From assembly GCA_900618425.1 (NCBI GenBank), contig UZAN01043286.1:20940-40131 (forward strand): a stretch of DNA of 19,192 nucleotides, in the 5' to 3' direction. This document shows, piece by piece, positions 1-7,930 of the stretch. A model generated the notes under the pieces. The model ran no database searches. It had not been told where the DNA came from and saw only the letters and a program-made list of their open reading frames with translations. Each line of letters starts with the position of its first letter. The stretch's first letter is position 1. The position numbers and the translations under genes are program-made. The stretch is from Echinostoma caproni. Its lineage: Eukaryota > Platyhelminthes > Trematoda > Plagiorchiida > Echinostomatidae.

Positions 1-43
1 CACGCTTCATTTGCCATATACACGACGAATTCCCATTTGAAAT
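1..43 (+). repeat. SINE-A 3' tail, cut by window edge
   Basis: These bases match the last 43 or so bases of the SINE-A copy that ends at 2540. Both share the block catatacacgacgaat and a terminal tttgaaat. The hammerhead part of this copy would lie to the left of the window. Similarity was read by eye. The common end point (43 here, 2540 there, 2192 in the inverted copy) marks the 3' end of the family. Confidence 0.75.
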
Positions 44-1410
44 TAAACTTGATTTCTTTCTTACTCGTGAAATGCAATCATTTGACAATTGATAAGTGCT
101 ATTGGTAATAAAGGGACCTATAAAGTTTTGAGTCTGAATGCGTAAAACGATCGATTGTAAACGCAACTCCAGAGATATTTAATGTGATGATACCATGAAT
201 GATTGTATAAAATAGGAATCTAGAGGTAGGGTGGGTTCCAGTAAGTTACTTTGGCCCTCGAGTGCCTAATTCATTTTTTTGTCTATCCTCCATGTAAGCA
301 AAAAGCGGTAACATTTGTTTTTTCTGTGCACTGAGGTGGGCTTTTGAAGACAAGTAATTTCGCATTATTTCGCGAATATTCTGCAGTCGCCGGGCTTCTT
401 CCTTACACCATTTGTTCCACTTTTGATCGACCCGGTTTGAAGAAAATGCATTTAATCAGTTTGAACAGCAAACTTTCCCTTTACCGGATTAAGACATTAG
501 AATTTTCCGCGTTTACCGAAAACTCAAACCTGACATAGTGATCCAAATCAAGAGCGACTTGTCACCATCCGTTAAGTCCATCCCTTAATGACTGACAATT
601 GTGACCTATTTTCCACGAGTAACGAAATGCAACCACGAAACGGCCGGCTTCCCCTCACCACGAACACACAAACGATTCAGAAGGGTGTGTGGATGAGCCT
701 GTGAGATGTGATCACCCGTTGTCATTTGACGTAGTTTCGCCGGATAAAAGTGCAACCATAAACCGAAGCTGAAGATTCTACTCAGCAGTATTTTTCCGTC
801 TTCGTTAATCCCCTGTTCGTTTTATGCGATAAATCCATAATAACATACGCCAGCATCGTCAATTTTGAGAACCTGAGCAACGATCAATCGAAAACCCGAA
901 ATACGACGTTTCACCAAAGTATCCTTCTTTTAACGAAAATATATACCGTATTTTTTCAGAGAAACGATTGTTGTACCACCTCAGAATCTGCTAATTTAGA
1001 CCTGNATAGGGGGCATTGAATGTACATCATCGAAACGCCACATATCAACTGCTCAGTGTGTGGATTCTATGCTTGACAAATAGATGTGACCTAGGATCAC
1101 GTGACGGTGCTAAATACAAGAAAAATCTAATCTGCAGCATTGTGAGTGAGACCCTAGGGTTAACGGAATCAAAGGAGGAAGAACTAATCAACTTGATAGA
1201 CGCCATCTCAGCTGATGGAAATTCTGACTGTCTGGTGTAGACGAGAACTGAAACAGCGCGTACGAAACACAAACTTCTCACAGGTACCCAAAAGCTGGTC
1301 CACACGCCCAAGCAGATACCCGATTTATAACCAACAAGGAACAGGTCGTTAGTGAGTCATATCAGAATGTGTCTACATGGAAAGAACTTCAGTAACACTA
1401 GATAGATGAC
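44..1410. other. No gene recognised
   Basis: I see no coding region, RNA gene or repeat I can name here. The short ORFs, including one of 74 codons at 1016-1240 and its antisense shadow, lack family motifs and credible splice boundaries. A single N at 1005 marks an uncertain base. Confidence 0.5.
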
Positions 1411-1475
1411 GTCTTTTTGCTTCATTTTTTTTATTCATTGAATATACAGATGTACAGTCAGTTTTCAGGAGGGGG
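1411..1475 (-). repeat. SINE-B 3' tail fragment
   Basis: Read on the minus strand, this fragment contains cctgaaaa, then gactgtacatctgtatattc, then an A-rich tail ending near 1411. It matches the 3' end of the fuller SINE-B copies at 10174-10370 (plus) and 3280-3478 (minus). The tRNA-like head is missing, so the copy is 5'-truncated, as expected for incomplete target-primed reverse transcription. Confidence 0.7.
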
Positions 1476-1494
1476 GTTACCTGGTTACCTGGAG

Positions 1495-1583
1495 AAGTAC
1501 ATTTTATATGAAACTCTACGTTAAATTCGTTTCGATGATCAGTGTACTTTTTAACTGAAATGTAAGCATATAAGCTTGCACAA
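1495..1583 (-). repeat. Fragment of the repeat at 7121-7423
   Basis: On the minus strand this stretch contains gcaagc, then acatttcagtt followed by an A-run. The same order appears on the minus strand around 7230-7170 in the repeat with the membrane-segment ORF. The similarity covers only several dozen bases with gaps. I treat it as a diverged piece of that family and not as a proven copy. Confidence 0.4.
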
Positions 1584-2000
1584 GTTACTGCAGTAATGGT
1601 AGTAATTGTAGTACGCAGTGATCTCTAAATACGAATCACGGATTAGCAATCACGGACGAGACGTAAGCACTGGATCACAACGGTACTTGCATGACGGTAT
1701 CCCACGGAACCGAGATACGATAAAAGGTAACAGTAATAGCAGTTCATTTAATGAAAGAATTCAGGTGGATTAAATAATATGTAGAAAACAAGTTCATTGG
1801 CCATTCAAGCCTCTGTCAATCGCGTGCTAGTATTTCTGTTTGATTGGTTGGTACAATCGACCTATGGTCTGTAGTCCGGAAGTTATGACACGTACGCGCC
1901 TTGCTGACGTCACCCGTGAGACTTGATTGATCACAGCTGTCCGAAAACTGTAACATGTCGCTCCGTAGTATGAGTCATCTCGTAGGCTAGGATCACCACA
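1584..2000 (+). repeat. LTR-like direct repeat, copy 1
   Basis: This stretch aligns from end to end with 4572-5030 in the same orientation and ends in the identical block ctaggatcaccaca. Well-kept blocks include tatcccac, cagttcattta, gcgtgctagtatttctg, gacctatggtct and tcatctcgtaggctagg. It is about 42 bases shorter than copy 2. The missing segment lies between two ttctg repeats, which suggests deletion by slippage or short-homology repair. The left end is blurred. No primer-binding site or coding interior follows, so it is either a solo LTR or another dispersed repeat. Confidence 0.7.
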
Positions 2001-2191
2001 GTTACACAGATAGAACCAAAAAGTAGATAAGTATATATCACGACGCTGAGTTACGCTCAGTATTCTCTTCCAACGTTGTTCTCCAATGACAGCTTAAAGA
2101 TAAGACTCCATTGCAGAAGTCCTCATTTTGCTTGTTACTCGGATCACGCAGTAACTACCGAGTTTCCTGTGAGTAACGGGGACTTGGTTCA

Positions 2192-2320
2192 ATTTCAAAG
2201 GGAAAATTCGTCGTGTGTATGTCAAATGAAGCGTGAAATGAAAAGCTAGGAAACATTGGACAGCTGTTTCGACCTGGTTGGGTCTCATCAACAATGCGAA
2301 TCCAGCGACCCAACTGGGGA
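2192..2320 (-). repeat. SINE-A, 5'-truncated inverted copy
   Basis: Read on the minus strand, this is the same element as 2411-2540, starting at cccagttgggtcg just after where the B box would be and running through the hammerhead region to the terminal tttgaaat. The tRNA-like head is absent. Together with the plus-strand copy it forms an inverted repeat of about 130 bases per arm with about 90 bases between. Its ribozyme core is better kept than that of its partner. Confidence 0.85.
2254..2297 (-). ncRNA. Hammerhead ribozyme (near-intact core) in SINE-A
   Basis: Reading 2297 down to 2254, the parts appear in hammerhead order. Stem I 5' strand is gcattg. The core is TTGATGA, against the consensus CTGATGA. 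Stem II is gacc/ggtc around a caacca loop, followed by GAAA and then cagctgtc. Cleavage would fall after C at 2259, and the stem I 3' strand is caatgt. Stem I pairs with five Watson-Crick pairs plus a wobble. Stem III is the palindrome acagctgt, too short for a stable monomer hairpin. This resembles the minimal type I hammerheads of Penelope-like elements and retrozymes, which are thought to work as dimers. The C3 to U change probably weakens cleavage. Activity is not shown. Confidence 0.75.
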
Positions 2321-2352
2321 AATGGAAAATAAAAAAACGGTCTGATCAGCTG

Positions 2353-2540
2353 CCCGGTGGCCGAGTGGCTAGCATACTTGTATTCTGCCCATGAGGGCCC
2401 GGGTTAGATCCCCAGTTGGGTCGATGGATTTGAACTGCTGCTGATGAGACCCAACCAGGTGGAGACAGCTATCCAGTGCTTCCTAGCTTCTTAGTTCACA
2501 TTTCGTTTGACATATACACGACGAATGTTCCCTTTGAAAT
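2353..2540 (+). repeat. SINE-A, tRNA-headed copy with hammerhead
   Basis: This is a short non-coding retroposon of about 190 bases. The head has an A-box-like block, ggtggccgagtggctagc (from about 2356), and a mutated B box, gggttagatcc (2401-2411, against ggttcgantcc). These are internal RNA polymerase III promoter elements of tRNA origin. The body holds a decayed hammerhead (2432-2482), followed by the tail ending tttgaaat. The tRNA-like fold is not complete, so this is not a tRNA gene. It would depend on a LINE for movement. I could not identify the partner. Confidence 0.75.
2432..2482 (+). ncRNA. Hammerhead ribozyme, decayed, in SINE-A
   Basis: The order is stem I 5' strand gaactgctg, intact core CTGATGA (2441-2447), stem II gacc/ggt(g) around caacca, then GAGA where GAAA is needed (2462-2465), then cagctatc and stem I 3' strand cagtgcttc. 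Stem I still pairs over nine positions with one mismatch and two wobbles. The G12-A-A change, the loss of the closing stem II pair at 2461, and a broken stem III palindrome should abolish cleavage. These changes differ from those of the inverted copy, which points to an intact ancestor. Confidence 0.7.
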
Positions 2541-2999
2541 ATGGAGTTGTTGGACGCCTGGTGGGTCTTATCCGAGATCACCACCGCAAACAGCATCCTA
2601 ATAGACGGGTCAGAAACGGATCAGTCGTTAGTCTTGCTCTGTAGAACTGTGACAAATAACTCGGGCAATCTGATGAAATCATTCTGATCTTTGTGCACTA
2701 TCAATGGGGTGCCATCAAAGGTCAGAGGTCGTCTACCATTCATTGAGGAGGCAATCACGATTAAACTGAGCAAATCCGTTGTGCACGGTTAAAAGAACAT
2801 GTTAGACCTCTCGGATTGTACTGACCGTCTATCACGGGACCGATTAGGTCACAAGATTACCGAAAACTGTCCGTGACGAGGATCATTACGTGACTGGGAT
2901 TTACTATAATGCGGACTCACAATGCAACTTTCACATAAACCGACAAGTTACACCAGGTTGACCGCCTAATTTTCGTTTTGGCTTACGAAGCTATTGGAA
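2541..2999. other. No gene recognised
   Basis: I find no ORF with family motifs, RNA gene or recognisable repeat boundary here. The stretch lies between the SINE-A copy and a minus-strand Penelope-like 3' fragment. It may include further retroelement flank, but nothing in it supports a name. Confidence 0.4.
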
Positions 3000-3245
3000 A
3001 CAGTGTTTCCCCGTCTCAAATCTGAACAGAGAAGTCAGAAACATGGGTTTGCACTATGTATTCATGGTCATTTCGCTGCATCTGCACACGCGCATACCGC
3101 AGTCGAAATGATTTTTATAGTCGACAAAATGAACACAAAATCGCTAATCACACCGGACAACATGACAGAGCAAAACGAAAAACGGAATAGGTTAAGGGTC
3201 AATCACCGAAGTAAGGCCAACGTGACCAACCATTTATAATGTTTG
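3000..3245 (-). mobile_element. Penelope-like element, 3' end fragment
   Basis: On the minus strand the first bases encode YKWLVTLALLR and a stop. This parallels EWLVTLVLLP and a stop at the end of the Penelope-like ORF on the plus strand (to 3971). The following bases, from attgaccc through cgactataaaaatca to tttctgacttctct, parallel the plus-strand 3' region near 3972-4020 and 4380-4520. Only about fifteen terminal codons plus 3' non-coding sequence remain. The fragment is oriented opposite to the larger one. Confidence 0.65.
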
Positions 3246-3279
3246 TGAACCGAAAGATTTTTAAAATGTCTGATAGAAA

Positions 3280-3478
3280 TATTCATTTCATTTTCATTTT
3301 TACTTCTCTTCATTGAGTACACAAAGGTACTGTTTTCAGGAAGGGATAAACGGCCAATCAAGGGGCTACCATACAATGTACACAAATGGGAAAAGGCAGG
3401 CGGTGTTGATGGGAGTCGAACAAACGTCCTCCGGGGTCACAATTGGCGACGTTAATACCAGGCCACCCCCCCTGACGA
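3280..3478 (-). repeat. SINE-B, near full-length copy
   Basis: On the minus strand the order is a tRNA-like head (A-box-like tggcctggtattaacg, B-box-like ttgttcgactccc), then caccgcctgcctttccc, a body with cctgaaaacag, and a tail gtactcaatgaa followed by A-rich sequence. The same order occurs in the plus-strand copy at 10174-10370. The copy sits almost exactly between two oppositely oriented Penelope-like fragments. It may have inserted at an existing junction, or a rearrangement may have happened next to it. Confidence 0.75.
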
Positions 3479-3479
3479 T

Positions 3480-3971
3480 GTGAGTGGATTAGTCCGCAAG
3501 CTGTCGAACTCTGCCGTCAAACACGTCCATTACGCAGTTGACCCGGTCATTGTTTTCATTCACTGCCACTCGGATACCAATGACATGGGTGAAAGCACCA
3601 GTGCACCATCCGCCAGATCAAATTGCTTTTACCTATTCAAGTGTGGTTGCTCGGTCATCTACGTAAGCAGGACAGAGAGGCAGTGACGTCACCGAATGAC
3701 CCAACATATCTCGATCTGGCTTAGGGAAGCGATGCACGACACGTTTAAAACCATTTGTCGAATAATGAGCAGAAAAGACTTCGATCTTCGATAACAACAT
3801 TTATTCGAACAAAAACATTGTTTCACTCCTGCCCACAAATGTAATGTCATCGATAACACACACAAAAAAAACAAAGTTATTGAAATTTGCCGAGGCAATA
3901 GACATGCCACTCTCAAACTCGAGCTATACAAGCAACATGAATGGTTGGTCACATTAGTTTTACTTCCGTGA
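3480..3971 (+). pseudogene. Penelope-like element, GIY-YIG endonuclease end (broken)
   Basis: One reading frame runs through this stretch with two internal stops, TGA at 3684-3686 and TAA at 3792-3794, and ends at a TGA at 3969-3971. Its translation has the layout of the C-terminal GIY-YIG nuclease of Penelope-like retroelements: CFYLFKCGC, then IYVSRTER, then HRMTQHISIWL, then QHLFEQKHCF, and finally EWLVTLVLLP. In intact elements this domain nicks target DNA and lies downstream of the reverse transcriptase. The catalytic-motif glycine (YIG) reads serine here (YVS). The reverse transcriptase is absent because the fragment begins next to the SINE-B copy. It is a non-functional relic. The family-level call is firm, but the lineage is uncertain. 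Confidence 0.8.
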
Positions 3972-4540
3972 TTGACCCAAAACCTCTTTTGCTTTTCGTG
4001 CTGCTGTCATTGTGGCAATCCGAACAGTATTGAATTTAGGAATACGAGAATCCTGACTGTACTGCTCAGAAGTGCATTGGCTCCAAACCGAACTGCGGAC
4101 ATCAATGAGATACACGAGGAATTGATAGCAGCAAATGCTTATGCTTATTGATGGAATTAGATCATGTTTTATAGAATGTAATAGTCCATATCATTGGTTG
4201 AACGAGCATCCTCTAATCACGTAACCGTTTGCACCGACGTATCATATGTGCTAACTCGGATGTCATGTTCGCCCGGTGTACCATTGGTCGAGCTTCGTGA
4301 ACGGTGATTGGATGACATGAAACTGTACCTAGTCGTGCATGGATTGCGGTCACGGAAGTCTGGATCATCACAGTCATGTTGTTTGTTGTGATTGACGCTC
4401 TTGTATTCGTCTCACGGTCTTTATCTCACCAACTATAAAAATCAATTTTACTGCAGCGTACGCGTGTAAAGATGCACTGAAATGACTACGAATACATTAT
4501 ACAAACGTTTCTGACTTCTCTATTCTAATTGCATAGCAAT
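3972..4540 (+). mobile_element. Penelope-like 3' non-coding region
   Basis: This stretch directly follows the broken endonuclease frame. Its first bases (attgaccc, aacctcttt, gctttt) and its last 150 or so (tcatgttgt, gtgattga, aactataaaaatca, gcgtacgcgtgtaaagatg, tttctgacttctct) match the minus-strand fragment at 3000-3200. The roughly 350 bases between those blocks have no counterpart there, so either an insertion here or a deletion there separates the copies. Penelope-like elements often carry terminal repeats with hammerheads, but I found no hammerhead core in this part. Confidence 0.5.
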
Positions 4541-4571
4541 TTATAAAATTGGTCAATAGTTCGAGGGTCTA

Positions 4572-5030
4572 TGTAACAGTTGTAGTAATAGTAGTAGTAG
4601 TACACAGTGAACGCGGAATACGAAGCACGAAATACGAATCACTGATTAGCAGTTGTCACATAAGCACGGGACTACACTGGCACTTGCACGCAGTATCCCA
4701 CGTAACCGAGACGCGAGGAAAAGGTCACAGAAGTAGTAGTTCATTTATTGAAGGAAATAAGGGGGATTAAATTGTATGTACAAAACAAGCCCATTGGTCA
4801 TCCGGGCATCTGCCAATCGCATTCTAGTATTTCTGGCATTGTTCAGCTTCTATTTGGGTCGCACGGCTTCTGATTGGCTGGTAAAATGGACCTATGGTCT
4901 ATAGTCCAGAAGCTGTGGCACACAGGCACTTTGTTGATGCCATCCGTGAAGCTTGATTGATTACAGTTGTCCGAAAATTATAACATATCGCTCCGTGGTA
5001 TGCGTCATCTCGTAGGCTAGGATCACCACA
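4572..5030 (+). repeat. LTR-like direct repeat, copy 2
   Basis: This is a 459-base unit beginning TGTAACAG and ending CACCACA, the TG...CA pattern of retroviral-type long terminal repeats. It aligns with 1584-2000 in the same orientation, roughly four bases in five by eye. Features include a (gta)n-rich start, an attaaa that could act as a poly(A) signal, and the shared end block gctaggatcaccaca. I see no convincing target-site duplication or adjacent primer-binding site. The gta-rich start reminds me of CsRn1-type Ty3/gypsy LTRs of trematodes, but this is only from memory. It may be a solo LTR. Confidence 0.6.
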
Positions 5031-5884
5031 CTTTATATTGAAGAATTTCGGTACACAATTCAAACAAACGATCGAGAGACTCATAAAGTCACGAGTTTGA
5101 AATAATATCGAGCAGAGACTATATGGTAATGCAGATGCGCGAGGGAATAATGTATACAACTTTCGATTCAATCGAACAACTAGTCAGAAGTCGAGATCTT
5201 AAAAGTCACGATACTCGTCAACTGGTTGCTGTGACTTAATCCTTCCATATGACGTCAGCCAAGCGCTACGCGTTACACTTTCTGGGCAACGAACCATAGG
5301 CTAATCGTACCGACCAACCAGAAGTCGTGCAGCCCCAACAGATGTGGTATGATGTCAAGAATACAAGTAGGCCATTGGTGGATATCTGTGAAAGCAACAA
5401 ACTGCGTTGTACATGTTATTTAATTCCATTGATTTCTTTCAAAAAACGGACTGTTACTTTAGTGGCTTTTTACTTTCGTCTCGGTGACAGGAGATACCAG
5501 CGTGTAAGTTTTAATGTCACTCAGCGTTTCAGTTGCGTCGATGATTCGTAATTCGTGATCTGTAACTATTTCGCTTACTACATTGATGTGTGTTTGCAGG
5601 CAGACTGAATGGAAGAGAAGTATCATGGGTACTGGAGTACGAGGAAACAGTCGACTCGATGGATAGGTTCGCTGGGTCACCTCAGAAGCAGCACGGTTTT
5701 GAACCATGACAACATAGCGAATTTTGGTTACGTAATCCAAACAACTTACAAACTTGGAGTTCTTTCGGTCTCGTTACAAAACACCACTCGTGCACCTTTC
5801 TGTTTGACTCTATTGAAATAGTTTCATATACTTGTTCAATCTTTGTTTGGCAGACTGAAGTCTTATTGTTGAAATTGTGAAATG
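5031..5884. other. No gene recognised
   Basis: Several overlapping ORFs of 70 to 93 codons occur on both strands (5327-5551, 5459-5740, 5609-5821). None has a recognisable domain, composition bias or splice context. I see no repeat shared with the rest of the window. Confidence 0.45.
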
Positions 5885-5983
5885 TTCAGTAGCCACGGTG
5901 GGAATCTAACCCACACATGAACACCACCTACGCTCTTTTACAGCGCACGCTGTACCAGCTGAGCTATGAGGTCACATCGATAG
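5885..5983 (-). repeat. SINE-C, tRNA-like head
   Basis: On the minus strand there is an A-box block tagctcagctggtacagcg with a D-arm-like gctc...(g)agc region. An anticodon-arm-like cgct/agcg stem around a 7-base loop follows, then a T-arm-like gtggg/cccac stem with a mutated B box (ggttagattcc). The same head occurs at 7808-7892 on the plus strand. In both copies it continues with ctgaa and tttcaca, so similarity runs past the tRNA 3' end. The region between anticodon arm and T arm is too long for a normal tRNA. I call it a tRNA-derived SINE. Confidence 0.65.
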
Positions 5984-6479
5984 CACTGAACCTTTTGCAG
6001 TTGCAACACCAGCCTTCAACCTGCCAAACAACATGGGTACCCGATTTCAGGTCAGCATCTAAAACGCCAGCGAGACAAGGGAGGGGGAAATTATTGGAGT
6101 AGAAACGAAACCAGTGTACATAAAACTGCCATTTACAAGTGACACTATGACGGAATTAGTTACTCGAACGTCAACAACGGCAATCAATCAAAGGTTCCAT
6201 GCAGCGAAATTGGGTGTCACATTTGCATCTAAACCGGCCCTCCGGTTGTAGCTCCAAGATAAGGTGCCTGTTTCTGCCATCTCATTCCGTGTTTACTCCA
6301 CTTCTTCCTGTGAAACATCGTATATCGGTCCCACGAGCTAACGCTGAATCAGGCAGTTGGTGAGCATCATCCAGCTGGGTTGCACACTGGGGTGAAAAGT
6401 CAATTACGAGCGCAATCTGTTGACACCTTGTTGAGTCAGGTCATTTAGTTGACTTCACCAGAGAGTTGTGTACCCTATA
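5984..6479. other. No gene recognised
   Basis: There is no coding frame or repeat I can name here. The end of this stretch probably contains more of the decayed LINE that becomes recognisable from about 6480, but stops and lost motifs prevent a boundary call. Confidence 0.4.
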
Positions 6480-7080
6480 TCACATTCTCTTCATTATTGT
6501 GGCTGACCCTAAAACCCAGTAAATGTGCTGACTGTTTATATCCGTATCCGACAGACCTCACAGAGATTATTAACATTCATTAATCTAGTGTGAACTCTGT
6601 CAAATGTCTTGGTGTGACCAAAGATAGCAATCTTCCTTGGTCTACTCACATCCACAACTGCATTAGTAAACTGCGGCGCCTATCATTTCAAATACGAAAG
6701 CTCAAGCAGTTTCGCGCATCCCAATCAGTTATTTCTACCTTTGTGTATCAGTGTGTTTTCCCCATCTTACACTTCTGTTCCCCAGTTATTTTCCTGGCTT
6801 ACTCAAACAGGATTTCAAAGTCTTACGCCGCGGTCTAACTAATATTAGCCTTATCTCTTCTGTTCTTTTGAATGAGTTAGCTTTACATCTTTCAGAGTAT
6901 CACATAACTTCTTGTATGAAATTTCCAGTGAGGATTCTCGCAGATCCTGATCACCCACAGCACACAGTCCCGACAAGTTGTTGTGCCCATCATTCAACAC
7001 ACTCCCAATTCCGCCGAATTTCATCTAGAATAATGCTTACCGAAATTCACCTGTGGCGTATCTTTCACGTTCATTCATAA
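6480..7080 (+). pseudogene. LINE reverse transcriptase, C-terminal relic (frameshifted)
   Basis: The translation has the typical end of a CR1/Jockey-type non-LTR reverse transcriptase: LTLKPSKCADC, then VKCLGVTKDSNLPWSTHI, a basic stretch CISKLRRLSFQIRKL, and CVFPILHFCSPV. The frame then shifts near 6786-6795, and the adjacent frame continues FPGLLKQDFKVLRRGL to a stop at 7078-7080. A further in-frame TAA lies at 6581-6583. The catalytic aspartate region and the endonuclease are not present, so the copy is 5'-truncated or eroded upstream. Intact relatives copy their RNA at the target site and could mobilise SINEs, but this one cannot make a protein. The family is confident; the clade is from memory. 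Confidence 0.8.
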
Positions 7081-7120
7081 GAAAGAGAGAACAATTTGTG
7101 AACTTTGTCTTAACCTTGGA

Positions 7121-7423
7121 TTATGAAATGTTTCCATATCTGTAAAAATTCTCCCCGTTGAATATGTACTTTGTGACGATTGACGTGTTTTTTCCTTTTT
7201 CAACTGAAATGTGAGCTCCGGTGCTTGCAAACGTTATACACAATACACACAATATCAGGCATGTAAACAATAAACTAAGCGGATTAAACATCGCATCCTG
7301 GCCACAGCGGAAGCCGTGGGAAATCGCATTCACAGTCCATCCTTGTGTGCTCAAAAACAATATGTGAAGACAGTATGTCTCCCATGGCCCTTCGTCCACC
7401 CCATTATCATCTGCCCTTCCCAA
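7121..7423 (-). repeat. Unclassified repeat with 100-codon membrane-type ORF
   Basis: The minus strand has a 100-codon ORF. Its middle part, FNPLSLLFTCLILCVLCITF, is a clear hydrophobic segment, followed by ASTGAHISVEKGKN. A diverged piece of its 3' half recurs on the minus strand at 1495-1583, so it belongs to a dispersed family. It abuts the LINE relic in opposite orientation. The ORF could be chance coding in a repeat. I recall similar translated repeats in trematode contigs but cannot name them. No known domain is visible. Confidence 0.4.
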
Positions 7424-7807
7424 TCTTCGCTAAATCCGAACTAAACACCACACTGGAAACGGTAGACATTATCTATATGCCTTCAAGTTTATTAATTTAT
7501 TATTATCATTTTTATAAGTAATATCTCCGCCCTCCCGCATTTTAACCGAGTTAAATAAATTGCGATGTACTAGCCAAAGAGGACGAATCACTGAAAACAA
7601 GTCTTGTTCGCTGCATTGTGTTCTATTCAAAATGTGCGTTGGTGGACTAATGGAACAATTTAAACAATTAGATTTGGCCCACATGTTCCTTCGGTGGACT
7701 TCGGTGAATGCTGTCTTGGCAGTCAGCTTGCATCCTGTCTGCCGGATGCCATATGCCTCTATAAGTAGGCTGGTTGATTCGAATACGAAAAGATTAATGC
7801 TATCGGT
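7424..7807. other. No gene recognised
   Basis: An 83-codon plus ORF (7560-7811) and a 71-codon minus ORF overlap each other without motifs. The stretch is AT-rich around 7490-7560. It ends where the plus-strand SINE-C head begins. Confidence 0.4.
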
Positions 7808-7930
7808 GTAGCTTCGTGGCTCGGCTGATAGAGCGTGTGCTGGTTAAAAAGCGCAGTGGCGTACATGCGTGGGCTCGAATCCCACCGTGGCTGCTGAAGT
7901 TTTCACAGTTTTATTATTTAAATGTGATTG
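7808..7930 (+). repeat. SINE-C, tRNA-like head and start of body
   Basis: The head contains gtggctcggctgatagagcg (A box with a gctc/gagc D stem), an anticodon-arm-like region with ttaaaaagcg, and a strong B box ggctcgaatccc inside a gtggg/cccac T stem (to about 7886). The body begins tggctgctgaag, tttcaca. The 5' acceptor sequence does not pair with the 3' side, and the variable region is over-long, so this is a tRNA-derived SINE and not a working tRNA gene. Its B box is better kept than that of the copy at 5885-5983. Confidence 0.65.

Noticed and set aside
2669..2690. Another hammerhead core at ctgatgaaatc
   Set aside because: No stem II or GAAA follows at a usable distance, and there is no pairing stem I. 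Similar single CTGATGA matches on the minus strand near 14095 and 15731 fail the same way.
6590..6838. An intact small gene in the LINE relic
   Set aside because: The apparent start is a GTG inside the reverse transcriptase homology, the frame shifts near 6790, and homology continues in another frame. It is a pseudogene fragment.
7808..7892. A functional tRNA gene on the plus strand
   Set aside because: The D and T arms look good, but the acceptor ends do not pair, the region between anticodon arm and T arm is too long, and a second copy (5885-5983) shares sequence past the tRNA end. It fits a SINE better.
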